From Halosimplex amylolyticum (lineage in GTDB: Archaea > Halobacteriota > Halobacteria > Halobacteriales > Haloarculaceae): a stretch of 64,000 nt of DNA. Location: the NCBI RefSeq assembly GCF_051414035.1, contig NZ_JBLKNW010000004.1:124001-188000 (forward strand), in the 5' to 3' direction. Each line of letters begins with the position of its first letter. Position 1 is the stretch's first letter. Of the stretch, positions 41,927-50,006 are shown piece by piece. The translations under genes were made by a program, and so were the position numbers. The notes under the pieces were generated by a model. That model was given only the letters and a program-made list of their open reading frames with translations, was not told the origin of the DNA and did no database searches.

Positions 41927-43689
41927 CGGTCAGTCGAGCGGCGGTCACCCATCGACCGAAGAGCAACTTCGCGTACGCGGTCGACGAAGAGACCATCCAG
42001 ATCCGCCTGCGGAGCGAACGCGGCGACCTCGACGAGTGTGAGGTCCTCGTGGCGGACAAGTTCGACTGGCCGACGCGCGACCGCGTCGAGATGCGCGTCG
42101 TCCGGCGCGACGCCCGGTTCGACTACTGGCAGGCCGAGGTCGAGCCGGAAGACCGACGGCTGTGTTACGCGTTCCGTCTCACCGCCGGCGACGAGACGCT
42201 CTGGCTCACCGAGTGGGGCTTCGAGTCGGCCGACGAGAACGACCTGCCGACCGCCGGGACCGACCGGTCGCTCCACTACTTCGAGTACCCCTTCCTCCAC
42301 GCCGGCGACGTGATCGACCCGCCCGACTGGGTGTCCGACGCCGTCTTCTACCAGATCTTTCCCGAACGGTTCGCCAACGGCGACCCCACGAACGACCCCG
42401 AGGACGTCGAGGAGTGGGGCGGTCGCCCGGAGCGCGACTCTTTTTTCGGCGGCGACCTCCAGGGGATCATCGACCACCTCGACTACCTGTCGGATCTGGG
42501 CATCACGGCGCTGTACCTGACACCGGTGTTCGCCTCGGAGTCGAACCACAAGTACAACACGACCGACTACGAGCGGATCGACCCGCAGTTCGGCGACGTG
42601 GAGACGCTGTCTCGACTGGTCGACGCGGCACACGACCGGGGGATCCGCGTGGTGCTGGACGCGGTGTTCAACCACTGCGGCCGGCAGTTCGAACCGTTCC
42701 AGGACGTCCTCGAACACGGCCGCGACTCGGAGTACGTCGACTGGTTCCACGTCGACGAGTTCCCGATCGAGTCCGAGCCGCGGCCCTCCTACGACACGTT
42801 CGCCTTCGAGAGCTACATGCCGAAGCTGAACACGGAGAACCCCGAGGTCAAGACCTACCTGATCGACGTGGCGACCCACTGGATCGAGGAGACGGGGATC
42901 GACGGGTGGCGACTGGACGTCGCCGACGAGGTCGACCACCAGTTCTGGCGCGAGTTCCGTACCGCGGTCAAAGCGGTCGATCCCGACGCGTACGTACTCG
43001 GCGAGGTCTGGCACGACTCGCGGCCGTGGCTCCAGGGCGACCAGTTCGACGCCGTGATGAACTACCCGTTCATGTACGCGGTCGACGGGTTCCTCGGCGA
43101 CGAGTCGCTCGACGCCCAGGCGTTCGCGAACAAGATCGACCGGTTCCTCGCACGGTACCCCGACCAGGTCAACGACGTCCTGTTCGACCTGCTCGGGAGC
43201 CACGACACCGCACGCATCCGCCACCGTTACGACGGCGACGAGCGGACGGTTCGGCTCGCCCTGTTGTTCCTGCTGACCTTCCGCGGGACCCCGTGTCTCT
43301 ACTACGGGGACGAGGTGGGGATGACTGGCGGCGACGACCCGGACTGTCGCCGACCGATGGTCTGGGACGAGGATCGACAGGACCGGGACCTCCATCAGTA
43401 CGTGACCGACCTCGTCGCCCTCCGGGCGGACAACCGACCGCTCCGCCGCGGTTCGCTCACCGTCTCCCGCGACCGGTGCGGCGACGGCGTCGTCGTCTAC
43501 CGTCGCACCGCCGACGCGCCCGAGGATGGGCTCACCGTGGCCGTCAACCGCGGGGACACCCCGATCACCGTTCCGATGACCGGTGACGGCGAGGACGGAA
43601 CGGTGCTGTTCACGACCCACTCCGACGTGACCGTTCGTGACGGTTCGTCGGTCGAACTGGCCGGACAGTCGGGTGCCGTCTGGCGATAA
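41923..43689 (+). CDS. Intracellular GH13 enzyme, cyclomaltodextrinase/neopullulanase type
   Basis: Hydrolyses cyclodextrins, maltodextrins or pullulan fragments in the cytoplasm. The 588-residue protein has no signal peptide. An N-terminal beta domain (about residues 1-130) precedes the GH13 barrel. Catalytic motifs: region I DAVFNH (246-251), nucleophile Asp332 in GWRLDVADE, acid/base Glu361 in LGEVWHD, and Asp428 in SHDTAR. The GWRLDVADEVDH motif is typical of the cyclomaltodextrinase/neopullulanase subfamily. Translation likely couples to the mini-ORF before it. Paired with the exported CGTase-like enzyme, it would finish degradation of imported cyclodextrins. Confidence 0.92.
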   Translation: MTVSRAAVTHRPKSNFAYAVDEETIQIRLRSERGDLDECEVLVADKFDWPTRDRVEMRVVRRDARFDYWQAEVEPEDRRLCYAFRLTAGDETLWLTEWGFESADENDLPTAGTDRSLHYFEYPFLHAGDVIDPPDWVSDAVFYQIFPERFANGDPTNDPEDVEEWGGRPERDSFFGGDLQGIIDHLDYLSDLGITALYLTPVFASESNHKYNTTDYERIDPQFGDVETLSRLVDAAHDRGIRVVLDAVFNHCGRQFEPFQDVLEHGRDSEYVDWFHVDEFPIESEPRPSYDTFAFESYMPKLNTENPEVKTYLIDVATHWIEETGIDGWRLDVADEVDHQFWREFRTAVKAVDPDAYVLGEVWHDSRPWLQGDQFDAVMNYPFMYAVDGFLGDESLDAQAFANKIDRFLARYPDQVNDVLFDLLGSHDTARIRHRYDGDERTVRLALLFLLTFRGTPCLYYGDEVGMTGGDDPDCRRPMVWDEDRQDRDLHQYVTDLVALRADNRPLRRGSLTVSRDRCGDGVVVYRRTADAPEDGLTVAVNRGDTPITVPMTGDGEDGTVLFTTHSDVTVRDGSSVELAGQSGAVWR

Positions 43690-43818
43690 CCGGATTCCCT
43701 GGCAGCATCTTCTCACCGCGGGATCCGTCGGCTGGACTTCCGGACGGTATCGGTCGAAAGAAGATCGAGTCGAGCGGTCGGTGCAGACTGGCTGCCGACG
43801 ACCGCCGTCCGCTTCCCG

Positions 43819-46095
43819 CTAGCTCTGCCAGTAGTAGAGCGGCGTGTCGTCGGTTTCCGTCGAATCAGTGGGCGAGGTGTAACTCCGATTGCTCCCGCTC
43901 TCCCACGTCACGTTGTCGTCTTCGTCGATCTTGACGAACTTGAACTCGAACGAGGTGTTCTTCGGGACGCTCACCGGGAGGAACCACTCCGGGTAGTCCG
44001 GATTCATGAACGACTCGCTCCCAGCGAGCGGGTCCCAGTTCCCGAGTTCCGGGAGGTCGCCGACGACGTGGATCGTCTCGCCAGGAACGGTCTCCGCCTC
44101 GACGTGGAAGATGACCTGCACCGGTTCGTCGGAGAGCACGTCGTACGTCGTGGCGTTGCTCGTCTGGCCGTTCTTCTCGACGGCGACGTCGACCAGTCCG
44201 GTCGGCCCGTCGGGGACGGTGGCCGTCACGCGCGTGGTGCTGTTGGAGACGACGTTCGCGGGCGTGCCGTCGAACGTGACCGACACGTCCCCGTCCAGCC
44301 CGGCACCGTAAATGTAGACGGTGTCGCCGGGCTGGCCCATCGTGCTGACGATCGTCCCGACCTTCGGCGCACTCCCCAGGTCGGGGCGCGATTCCCACAC
44401 GCTGACCTCGCCGCCACCGAGGGTGAACGAGTCGAGTGCGCCGCCGTCGACGGAGATCCCCTGGCCGTAGAGGTCCCCGGAGAGGTAGTCGTCGTAGGTC
44501 CCGTCCGGGAGGTTCGTCCCGACGGAGGGGACGCTCTCGGACTGGTCGGGCTGACGGTGGATCGCCGTCACGACCACGTGGTCGTAGAATTGCCGCTCGT
44601 AGACGATCACGTCGTCGGTCGAGTGGAGAATATTCGTCAGCCCGTAGGCCAGCGCGAGGTTGTCGTCCCGCAACTGCGCGAGGTCGCTGATCAGCTGGTA
44701 GGCGGTCGTCGACGTGTCGAAGGCGGCGTCCGTCTGCATGAACAGCCGACCCGCGTTCGGGCCGCTCGACCCCGGATTCATGTACTGTTCGGTCCCGTAG
44801 TAGATCTTCGGCGTCCCCCGACAGGTCATCAGAGCGGCGATAGCCGCGTGGTAGGGTTTGTCGTCCGGCTGAATGTACCGGAACCGGGTCATGTCGTGGT
44901 TGTCGACGGCGGTGATCGTCTGGTGTTCGTGCGTGTAGTCGCCGTGCGTCTTGAGCAGCATCTCACCGAAGGCGGTCATCGTCTCCGAGAAGTGGCCGAA
45001 GACGTTGGTCGCCGCCCGGTTGAACTCGAAGTCGAGGTTGTTGATGCCGGTCCGGTCCGGGAACGTCCGGTACTCCTCGTATTTCGGGTCCGGACGAGAG
45101 ATGAAGAACTCGCCGAAGTGCGTGATCGGGCCGCCCTGTGCGCTGTCGATGGCGGTCTTGAGATTCTTTGCGAAGGCGGGGTTCAGGTGGAGGGTCGCGT
45201 CGTGACGGATGCCGTCGATCCCCTTCGACTTCCAGAACTTCGTCGCGCGTTCCAGGTGGTCGACGACGGCCCCGTTCTCGTGGGAGAAGTCGGCAAGCCA
45301 CCCCAGGTCCTTGTGGCGGTAGCCGAACTTCGACGTGTCGCCGCCGCGGTCGCCGATCCCGTGGAACCAGCCGTCAACGTCGTTGTGCGGGTCCGCGAGC
45401 AGGTTCTCCCCGACGGCGTCCCCGTTCTCGTCGAAGACGTAGTTGCCGTCCGAGTCCGTGTCCGGTTCGTACAGTTGCCCTTCCTCGGGTTCGTTGTTCT
45501 TCGTCGGGTTCTTCCAGCGGCTCGTGTGGTTGGACACGAAGTCGATGACGAGCTTGATCCCGTTGTCGTGGAGGGCGTCCCGCATCGCGTAGAAGTCCTG
45601 CATGCCGCCGAAAAATCGGTGGGTCCTGAAGTAGTTCCGCGCGTGGTACCCGTGGTAGCTGGTCCAGACGTCCACCGTGCCGTCGTCCTGGTAGTCCACG
45701 ATCTTGCTCTCGCGGTTGTCGTACGGCGCCGAGAGCCAGACGGCCGTCACGCCCATGTCCTTGAGATACGGGATCCTGTCGACGATCCCCTGCCAGTCAC
45801 CGCCCTGATACAGTTTGAGGTCCGACCCGCTGCCGTCGTACAGCGACGAGTCGAAATCCGAGAAGTCGTTGTTGTCCGGGTCGCCGTCGGAAAACCGGTC
45901 GGTCAGGATCTGATAGACCGTGTCCCGCGGCGTGACCGGGCCGAGGCGCTCGTCTTCAGCCGCGAGCGTGTGGTGACCGACTTCCGCCGACGCGGTCTGA
46001 CTCACTCCCGCGGCCGCTGCAGTGGCCCCTATCGCCTTCAGCACGTCGCGTCGCGTCGTCGAACCATCGCTTCTATCTGTGATGTTATCTCTCAT
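43819..46095 (-). CDS. Exported GH13 enzyme, cyclodextrin glucanotransferase-like (Tat signal, TIG, CBM20)
   Basis: A 758-residue secreted enzyme. The N-terminus has a twin-arginine signal (TTRRDVLKAIGATAAAAG, RR at 15-16). The GH13 barrel has DFVSNH (185-190), nucleophile Asp299 (GIRHDATLH), Glu329 (FGEFF) and Asp401 (AVDNHDMTRF). The DNHDM.RF form and the following domain order fit cyclodextrin glucanotransferases: barrel, all-beta C domain, IPT/TIG domain (about 562-640) and a C-terminal starch-binding CBM20 (about 650-755). A maltogenic amylase of the same architecture is the main alternative. Start ATG is complementary to 46093-46095. Confidence 0.9.
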   Translation of the reverse strand: MRDNITDRSDGSTTRRDVLKAIGATAAAAGVSQTASAEVGHHTLAAEDERLGPVTPRDTVYQILTDRFSDGDPDNNDFSDFDSSLYDGSGSDLKLYQGGDWQGIVDRIPYLKDMGVTAVWLSAPYDNRESKIVDYQDDGTVDVWTSYHGYHARNYFRTHRFFGGMQDFYAMRDALHDNGIKLVIDFVSNHTSRWKNPTKNNEPEEGQLYEPDTDSDGNYVFDENGDAVGENLLADPHNDVDGWFHGIGDRGGDTSKFGYRHKDLGWLADFSHENGAVVDHLERATKFWKSKGIDGIRHDATLHLNPAFAKNLKTAIDSAQGGPITHFGEFFISRPDPKYEEYRTFPDRTGINNLDFEFNRAATNVFGHFSETMTAFGEMLLKTHGDYTHEHQTITAVDNHDMTRFRYIQPDDKPYHAAIAALMTCRGTPKIYYGTEQYMNPGSSGPNAGRLFMQTDAAFDTSTTAYQLISDLAQLRDDNLALAYGLTNILHSTDDVIVYERQFYDHVVVTAIHRQPDQSESVPSVGTNLPDGTYDDYLSGDLYGQGISVDGGALDSFTLGGGEVSVWESRPDLGSAPKVGTIVSTMGQPGDTVYIYGAGLDGDVSVTFDGTPANVVSNSTTRVTATVPDGPTGLVDVAVEKNGQTSNATTYDVLSDEPVQVIFHVEAETVPGETIHVVGDLPELGNWDPLAGSESFMNPDYPEWFLPVSVPKNTSFEFKFVKIDEDDNVTWESGSNRSYTSPTDSTETDDTPLYYWQS

Positions 46096-46591
46096 CACAA
46101 TTTCACTGTCAGGCCGAAATGGAAAAAGTTTTTGGTAATCATACAACAAGTATGCCGTCTGACGTCCGGACGGCGACCCGCGGGTCGCCGTCGATGCAGT
46201 CACCCGCCCGTCGGGTGGCTGGCTTGAGTACGGGTCGCCCGTTTCACGTCTCGCCCCCGGCGCGCGTCGGGGTTTCCGAGGGGGAGTTGAAGGGCTGGCC
46301 CGAACTGGATCGGCCCGGGCTGAACCTGACGGGCTGGATCGGACGAACTGGAGCGGATCGGGCGCCTTTCCCGGCTTCGCTGGCCGGTTTGTTCCGTAGG
46401 GAGACGCGACAGGTGCGACGATCGACGGTGGGGCCGAGACGGCCCCCAGATTAGTTGTGAGATACCTGCCTATACCGTACGAATCCACGGCACGTCGGTC
46501 GATTCGTCCGCTCGGAGTAAGTGACTATTGTGCCAGCGGAGGCGGACGAAAGCGGTCAATAGTTACAACGGCCGACGACTCACGGAAATCT
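46096..46591. other. Divergent intergenic region between CGTase-like and CetZ genes
   Basis: No gene is supported. On the CGTase side, a T/A-rich stretch (46118-46134) is the probable promoter. Upstream of it lies a perfect inverted repeat CATAC-AACAA-GTATG (46140-46154), a candidate operator. The middle (46200-46440) is GC-rich with short repeats of the type ctggatcgg and no recognisable content. The CetZ promoter is not obvious. Confidence 0.45.
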
Positions 46592-47785
46592 ATGAATCTG
46601 GCCGTAATCGGATTCGGTAACGCCGGGGGGAAGGTCGTGGACAAACTGCTCGCCTTCGAGTCTGACACGGGCCGGTCGCTGTGCCGGTTCGCGCTCGCGG
46701 TCAACTCCGCCGAGATCGACCTCGCGAAACTCGACTACGTGCCGCGCGACAACCGGATCCTCATCGGGCAGACCGACCAGCGCGTCAAGGGCCGCGGCGC
46801 CGGCGCAGACCCCGAAGTCGGCGCGGCCATCGCCCGCCGAGACCACCACGAGATCGAGCGCGCCATGGACGGCGTCCCGATCCACGACATCGACGGGTTC
46901 CTCGTCGTCGCCGGCCTCGGCGGTGGCACCGGGTCCGGCGGCGCGCCCGTCATCGCGGAGACGCTCCACGACCGCTACGCCGAACCGGTCTACGGCCTGG
47001 GCATCCTCCCCAGCGCCGACGAAGGGGGCCGCGCCGCGTTCAACAGCGCCCGGTCGCTTACCTCCTTCACCGAGGCCACGGAGAACCTCATCTGCTTCGA
47101 CAACGACACCTGGCGCCAGCACGGCGACTCCGTCGAGATGGGGTACGAGCGCACCAACGAGGAGATCGCCCGGCGCGTCGTCACCCTGCTGGCCGCCGGC
47201 GAACTCGACGGCTCGCAGATCTCCGAGGCCGCGATGGACTCCAGCGACGTCAAACGCACCCTCGCCACCGGCGGCGTCAGCTCCATCGCCTTCGCCTCGA
47301 CCGGTCTCGAACGGAGGACCAGCGAGAGCCGCGGTCTCATCAACCGCTTCACGAACGGGTCCGACGGGACCGACGGCGAGCGTCCCGACGAGAGCGACCT
47401 GACCATGAAGGTCCACGGGCTCGTCCGCAAGGCCGTCACGTCGCGGCTGACCGTCCCCGCCGAGATCGACTCCGCCGAGCGCTCGCTGGTCGTCGTCTCC
47501 GGTCCGCCCTCGGAGTTCTCCCAGAAGGGCCTGCACCGCGCCCGGGAGTGGCTCGAACGCGAGACCGACAGCGTCGAAGTCCTCGCCGGCGACGACCCCC
47601 GCGAGGGCGCCGACCGCCTCTCGGTCGCCGTCCTCCTCTCGAACGTCACCCAGATCGACCGCATCGACGCCCTCCAGGACCAGGCCGTCGACGCCAAGTC
47701 CAACATCCAGCAGCAGGCCGACACCCGCGAGGACGAGATCAACGACCTCATCACGGACGACGCCGGCGAACTCGACCCGATCTGA
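46592..47785 (+). CDS. cetZ: CetZ tubulin-superfamily GTPase
   Basis: A 397-residue cytoskeletal GTPase of the haloarchaeal CetZ family, which controls cell shape and motility-related rod forms rather than division. It starts MNLAVIGFGNAGGKVVDKLL (nucleotide-binding strand) and has the tubulin signature GLGGGTGSG (108-116). The NSAEIDLAKLD block that distinguishes CetZ from FtsZ follows the first helix. The C-terminal half includes MDSSDVKRTLATGGVSSIAFAS and an acidic helical tail. Start ATG 46592 gives the family N-terminus. It stands alone with no obvious operon partners. Confidence 0.93.
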   Translation: MNLAVIGFGNAGGKVVDKLLAFESDTGRSLCRFALAVNSAEIDLAKLDYVPRDNRILIGQTDQRVKGRGAGADPEVGAAIARRDHHEIERAMDGVPIHDIDGFLVVAGLGGGTGSGGAPVIAETLHDRYAEPVYGLGILPSADEGGRAAFNSARSLTSFTEATENLICFDNDTWRQHGDSVEMGYERTNEEIARRVVTLLAAGELDGSQISEAAMDSSDVKRTLATGGVSSIAFASTGLERRTSESRGLINRFTNGSDGTDGERPDESDLTMKVHGLVRKAVTSRLTVPAEIDSAERSLVVVSGPPSEFSQKGLHRAREWLERETDSVEVLAGDDPREGADRLSVAVLLSNVTQIDRIDALQDQAVDAKSNIQQQADTREDEINDLITDDAGELDPI

Positions 47786-47885
47786 TGGATCTGAATCCCG
47801 GACTCTCGCTGCTGCCGGGACCGTGAGGTCGCCCTCCAGCACAACCACTGCGACTGCCGACCGCAGGAGTACACTTTCGACCGCG

Positions 47886-48155
47886 AACAGCGTGAAAGCC
47901 CCCGCGCGCTTCGGTCGAGGGCCTCGCTGCGCGCTTCGCTCACTCCGTTCGCTCCAGTGTTTGCGTCGTCCGTCTTCCCGAAGCGCGCGGCCCCTTTCAT
48001 TCCCACCCACATATATTGGTGATCAGCAGAAACGGGTGGGAATGAAAGGGGCGCCCGTCTCGACGAAGGACGGCGACGCAAGCACCGCAGGGAGCGGAGC
48101 GACCGAGGAGCGCAGCGAGACGCCCGAGTCGAGACGGGCGGGGCTTTCACGCTGT
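47886..48155. repeat. 270-bp composite inverted repeat with nested hairpins
   Basis: Left half 47886-48008 and right half 48034-48155 are imperfect reverse complements around a 25-base spacer. The outer ends (acagcgtgaaagcccc) and inner ends (cccctttcattcccaccc) match exactly. Each half also has its own perfect 13-bp stem: CCGCGCGCTTCGG with 47978-47990 on the left, CGCCCGTCTCGAC with 48128-48140 on the right. The two stems differ in sequence yet stay complementary. No gene lies within. It could be a mobile miniature element, a structured RNA or a bidirectional terminator-like element. Confidence 0.8.
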
Positions 48156-48259
48156 ACGCAGTGCCAGCGGTAGTGCGGTCGAGATCGACTCCACTCGCGT
48201 TCGAACAATCGACCCTTCCTAGCGGGCGACTTATTGTGAAGGTGGGCAACGAAGTTGGT

Positions 48260-49177
48260 ATGACCGATTCACGGCGCGTCCAGATCGTCGACGCGTTCAC
48301 GGACGAACCGATGGCGGGCAACCCCGCGGGCGTCGTCCCGGAGGCCGCCGACCTCGCCGACGACCAGCTGGCGGCCATCGCCTCCGAACTCGGCGCGAGC
48401 GAGACGGCGTTCGTCCTGCCCGCCGACGACGCCGACCGTCGGCTGCGCTACTTCACGCCCGAGCGCGAGGTCGACCTGTGCGGGCACGCCACGGTCGCGG
48501 CCTTCGCCTCGCTGTACGACCGGGCGGTCGTCGAGCGCGGCGACTACACCGTCGAGACGAACGTCGGCACGCTCGACGTGACGATCGAACCCGACGGCAC
48601 CGTCTGGCTCACCCAGTCGCCGCCCGAGATCCGCGAGGTCGACGTGTCGCTGGACGAGGCGGCCGACGCGCTCGGCCTCGACGTCGCGGCGCTGTCGGAA
48701 GTCGGCGAGGACCTCCCGCTCGCCCGCGCGTCGACCGGGTTCCCGTTCCTCGTCGTCCCGGTCGGCTACTTCGAGCAGCTCTCGGCGATCGACCCCGAGA
48801 TGGCGGCCATCGAAGCGCTGTGCGAGGAAACCGACACCGAGGGGCTCTACGCGTTCACGTTCGACACGCTAGAGGGCGAAGCGACGCTCCACGGGCGCGC
48901 GTTCGTCCCGCTTGCGGGCATCTCCGAGGACCCCGTGACGGGGACGGCGAGCGGCGCCGTGGGGTCGTACCTGCGCTACCAGGGCGCGCTCGACGAGGCA
49001 GACCCGCTGGTCTTCGAGCAGGGTCACTTCCTCGACCGGCCGGGGCGCGTGCTGGTCGACACGCGCGAAGGCGAGGAGGGCGAGACCGCCCCCCGCGTGG
49101 GCGGCCGCGCCGTGACGACGCTGGACGGCGACGTCGTGATCCCCGAGAGCGACGGCGACGACATCATCGAGGCCTGA
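48260..49177 (+). CDS. PhzF family isomerase/epimerase-like protein
   Basis: A 305-residue protein of the diaminopimelate-epimerase fold. It begins RRVQIVDAFTDEPMAGNPAGVV and has the catalytic glutamate region LGASETAFVLP (near residue 45), YFTPEREVDLCGHATVA, and the second-domain signature AGISEDPVTGTASGAVGSYL. PhzF relatives isomerise various small acids; the substrate here is unknown. The ATG at 48260 is supported by family start; upstream codons run into the inverted-repeat region. Confidence 0.92.
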   Translation: MTDSRRVQIVDAFTDEPMAGNPAGVVPEAADLADDQLAAIASELGASETAFVLPADDADRRLRYFTPEREVDLCGHATVAAFASLYDRAVVERGDYTVETNVGTLDVTIEPDGTVWLTQSPPEIREVDVSLDEAADALGLDVAALSEVGEDLPLARASTGFPFLVVPVGYFEQLSAIDPEMAAIEALCEETDTEGLYAFTFDTLEGEATLHGRAFVPLAGISEDPVTGTASGAVGSYLRYQGALDEADPLVFEQGHFLDRPGRVLVDTREGEEGETAPRVGGRAVTTLDGDVVIPESDGDDIIEA

Positions 49178-49220
49178 GCGAACTGCCAGAGCCGACCTGA
49201 GCGCGACTGCCGGACCGCCC

Positions 49221-50006
49221 TCAGTCGGCGTATCGCCGGCCGACCCAGATAGCGATGGCGGCGAGGGCCAGGCCGGCGACCACGTCGGTCGCCCAGTGGA
49301 TGCCGAGGTACATCGTGGCACCGATGATCGTGAGCCCGATAGCGGTCGCGATGGCGAACCAGCCCGGGTAGGTCGCGCGCGTGTCGTAGGCGACGCCGAT
49401 GACCGTCGCCGACAGCGACGTGTGCAGCGACGGGAAGACGTTCGTGTTCGAGTTGACGCGGCTGGTGAGAAACTGGAACTCGGGGTGGTGAGTGTACAGC
49501 AGCGACTCGACGGAGTTTCCCAGCAGGTTCCGCGGCCCGTAGGCGACGAAGAGCACGTAACAGACCAGCCCGAGGCAGTAGTTGACGCTGTAGGCGATCG
49601 CGAGTTTGCGCAGCGGTCGCGTGTCCTCCAGGGCGGCGTAGGCGATCAACGGGAAGACGAGGACGTAGACGTAGCCGTAGACGTACGCGTACGAGAACAG
49701 CGTCGTGAGAGCGGGCGATCCCATCGACTGGAGCCACGGGACGAAGTCGCCCTCGATCCCGTAGATCAGCGGCGTGATGTTGATCCCGACGAGCCAGGCG
49801 ACCTCGGTGACGGGCTCGCGGACGACGCTGTTGAGCAACAGGACGGCCGCGAGGACGCCGATGGGGACCGCGACGTCCCGGAGCCGGTCCGGGAGTTCGG
49901 CGGCCGTCGCCCGGATCTGGTCGAGGCCGACGAGCGCGACGGCGCTGACCGTCACGAAGACGAGATTGACGGCGACGACCTTGGTGAGCACCGGGAGGAG
50001 CGTCAT
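49221..50006 (-). CDS. PAP2-superfamily membrane phosphatase
   Basis: A 261-residue protein with six hydrophobic helices. The PAP2 catalytic elements are partly visible as SLHTSLSAT (active-site His, about residue 197) and GIHWATDVVAG (second His/Asp pair, about residue 242), with YGPRNLLGN in the position of the first phosphate-binding segment. Such proteins dephosphorylate lipid or isoprenoid phosphates or transfer head groups. Its ATG overlaps the end of the binding-protein gene (50003-50006), so the two form an operon. The exact substrate is unknown. Confidence 0.87.
   Translation of the reverse strand: MTLLPVLTKVVAVNLVFVTVSAVALVGLDQIRATAAELPDRLRDVAVPIGVLAAVLLLNSVVREPVTEVAWLVGINITPLIYGIEGDFVPWLQSMGSPALTTLFSYAYVYGYVYVLVFPLIAYAALEDTRPLRKLAIAYSVNYCLGLVCYVLFVAYGPRNLLGNSVESLLYTHHPEFQFLTSRVNSNTNVFPSLHTSLSATVIGVAYDTRATYPGWFAIATAIGLTIIGATMYLGIHWATDVVAGLALAAIAIWVGRRYAD

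Noticed and set aside
47823..48173. Protein-coding frames through the inverted repeat
   Set aside because: Translations are Arg/Ser-rich, end in the repeat, and have no family resemblance; the DNA symmetry explains the open frames.
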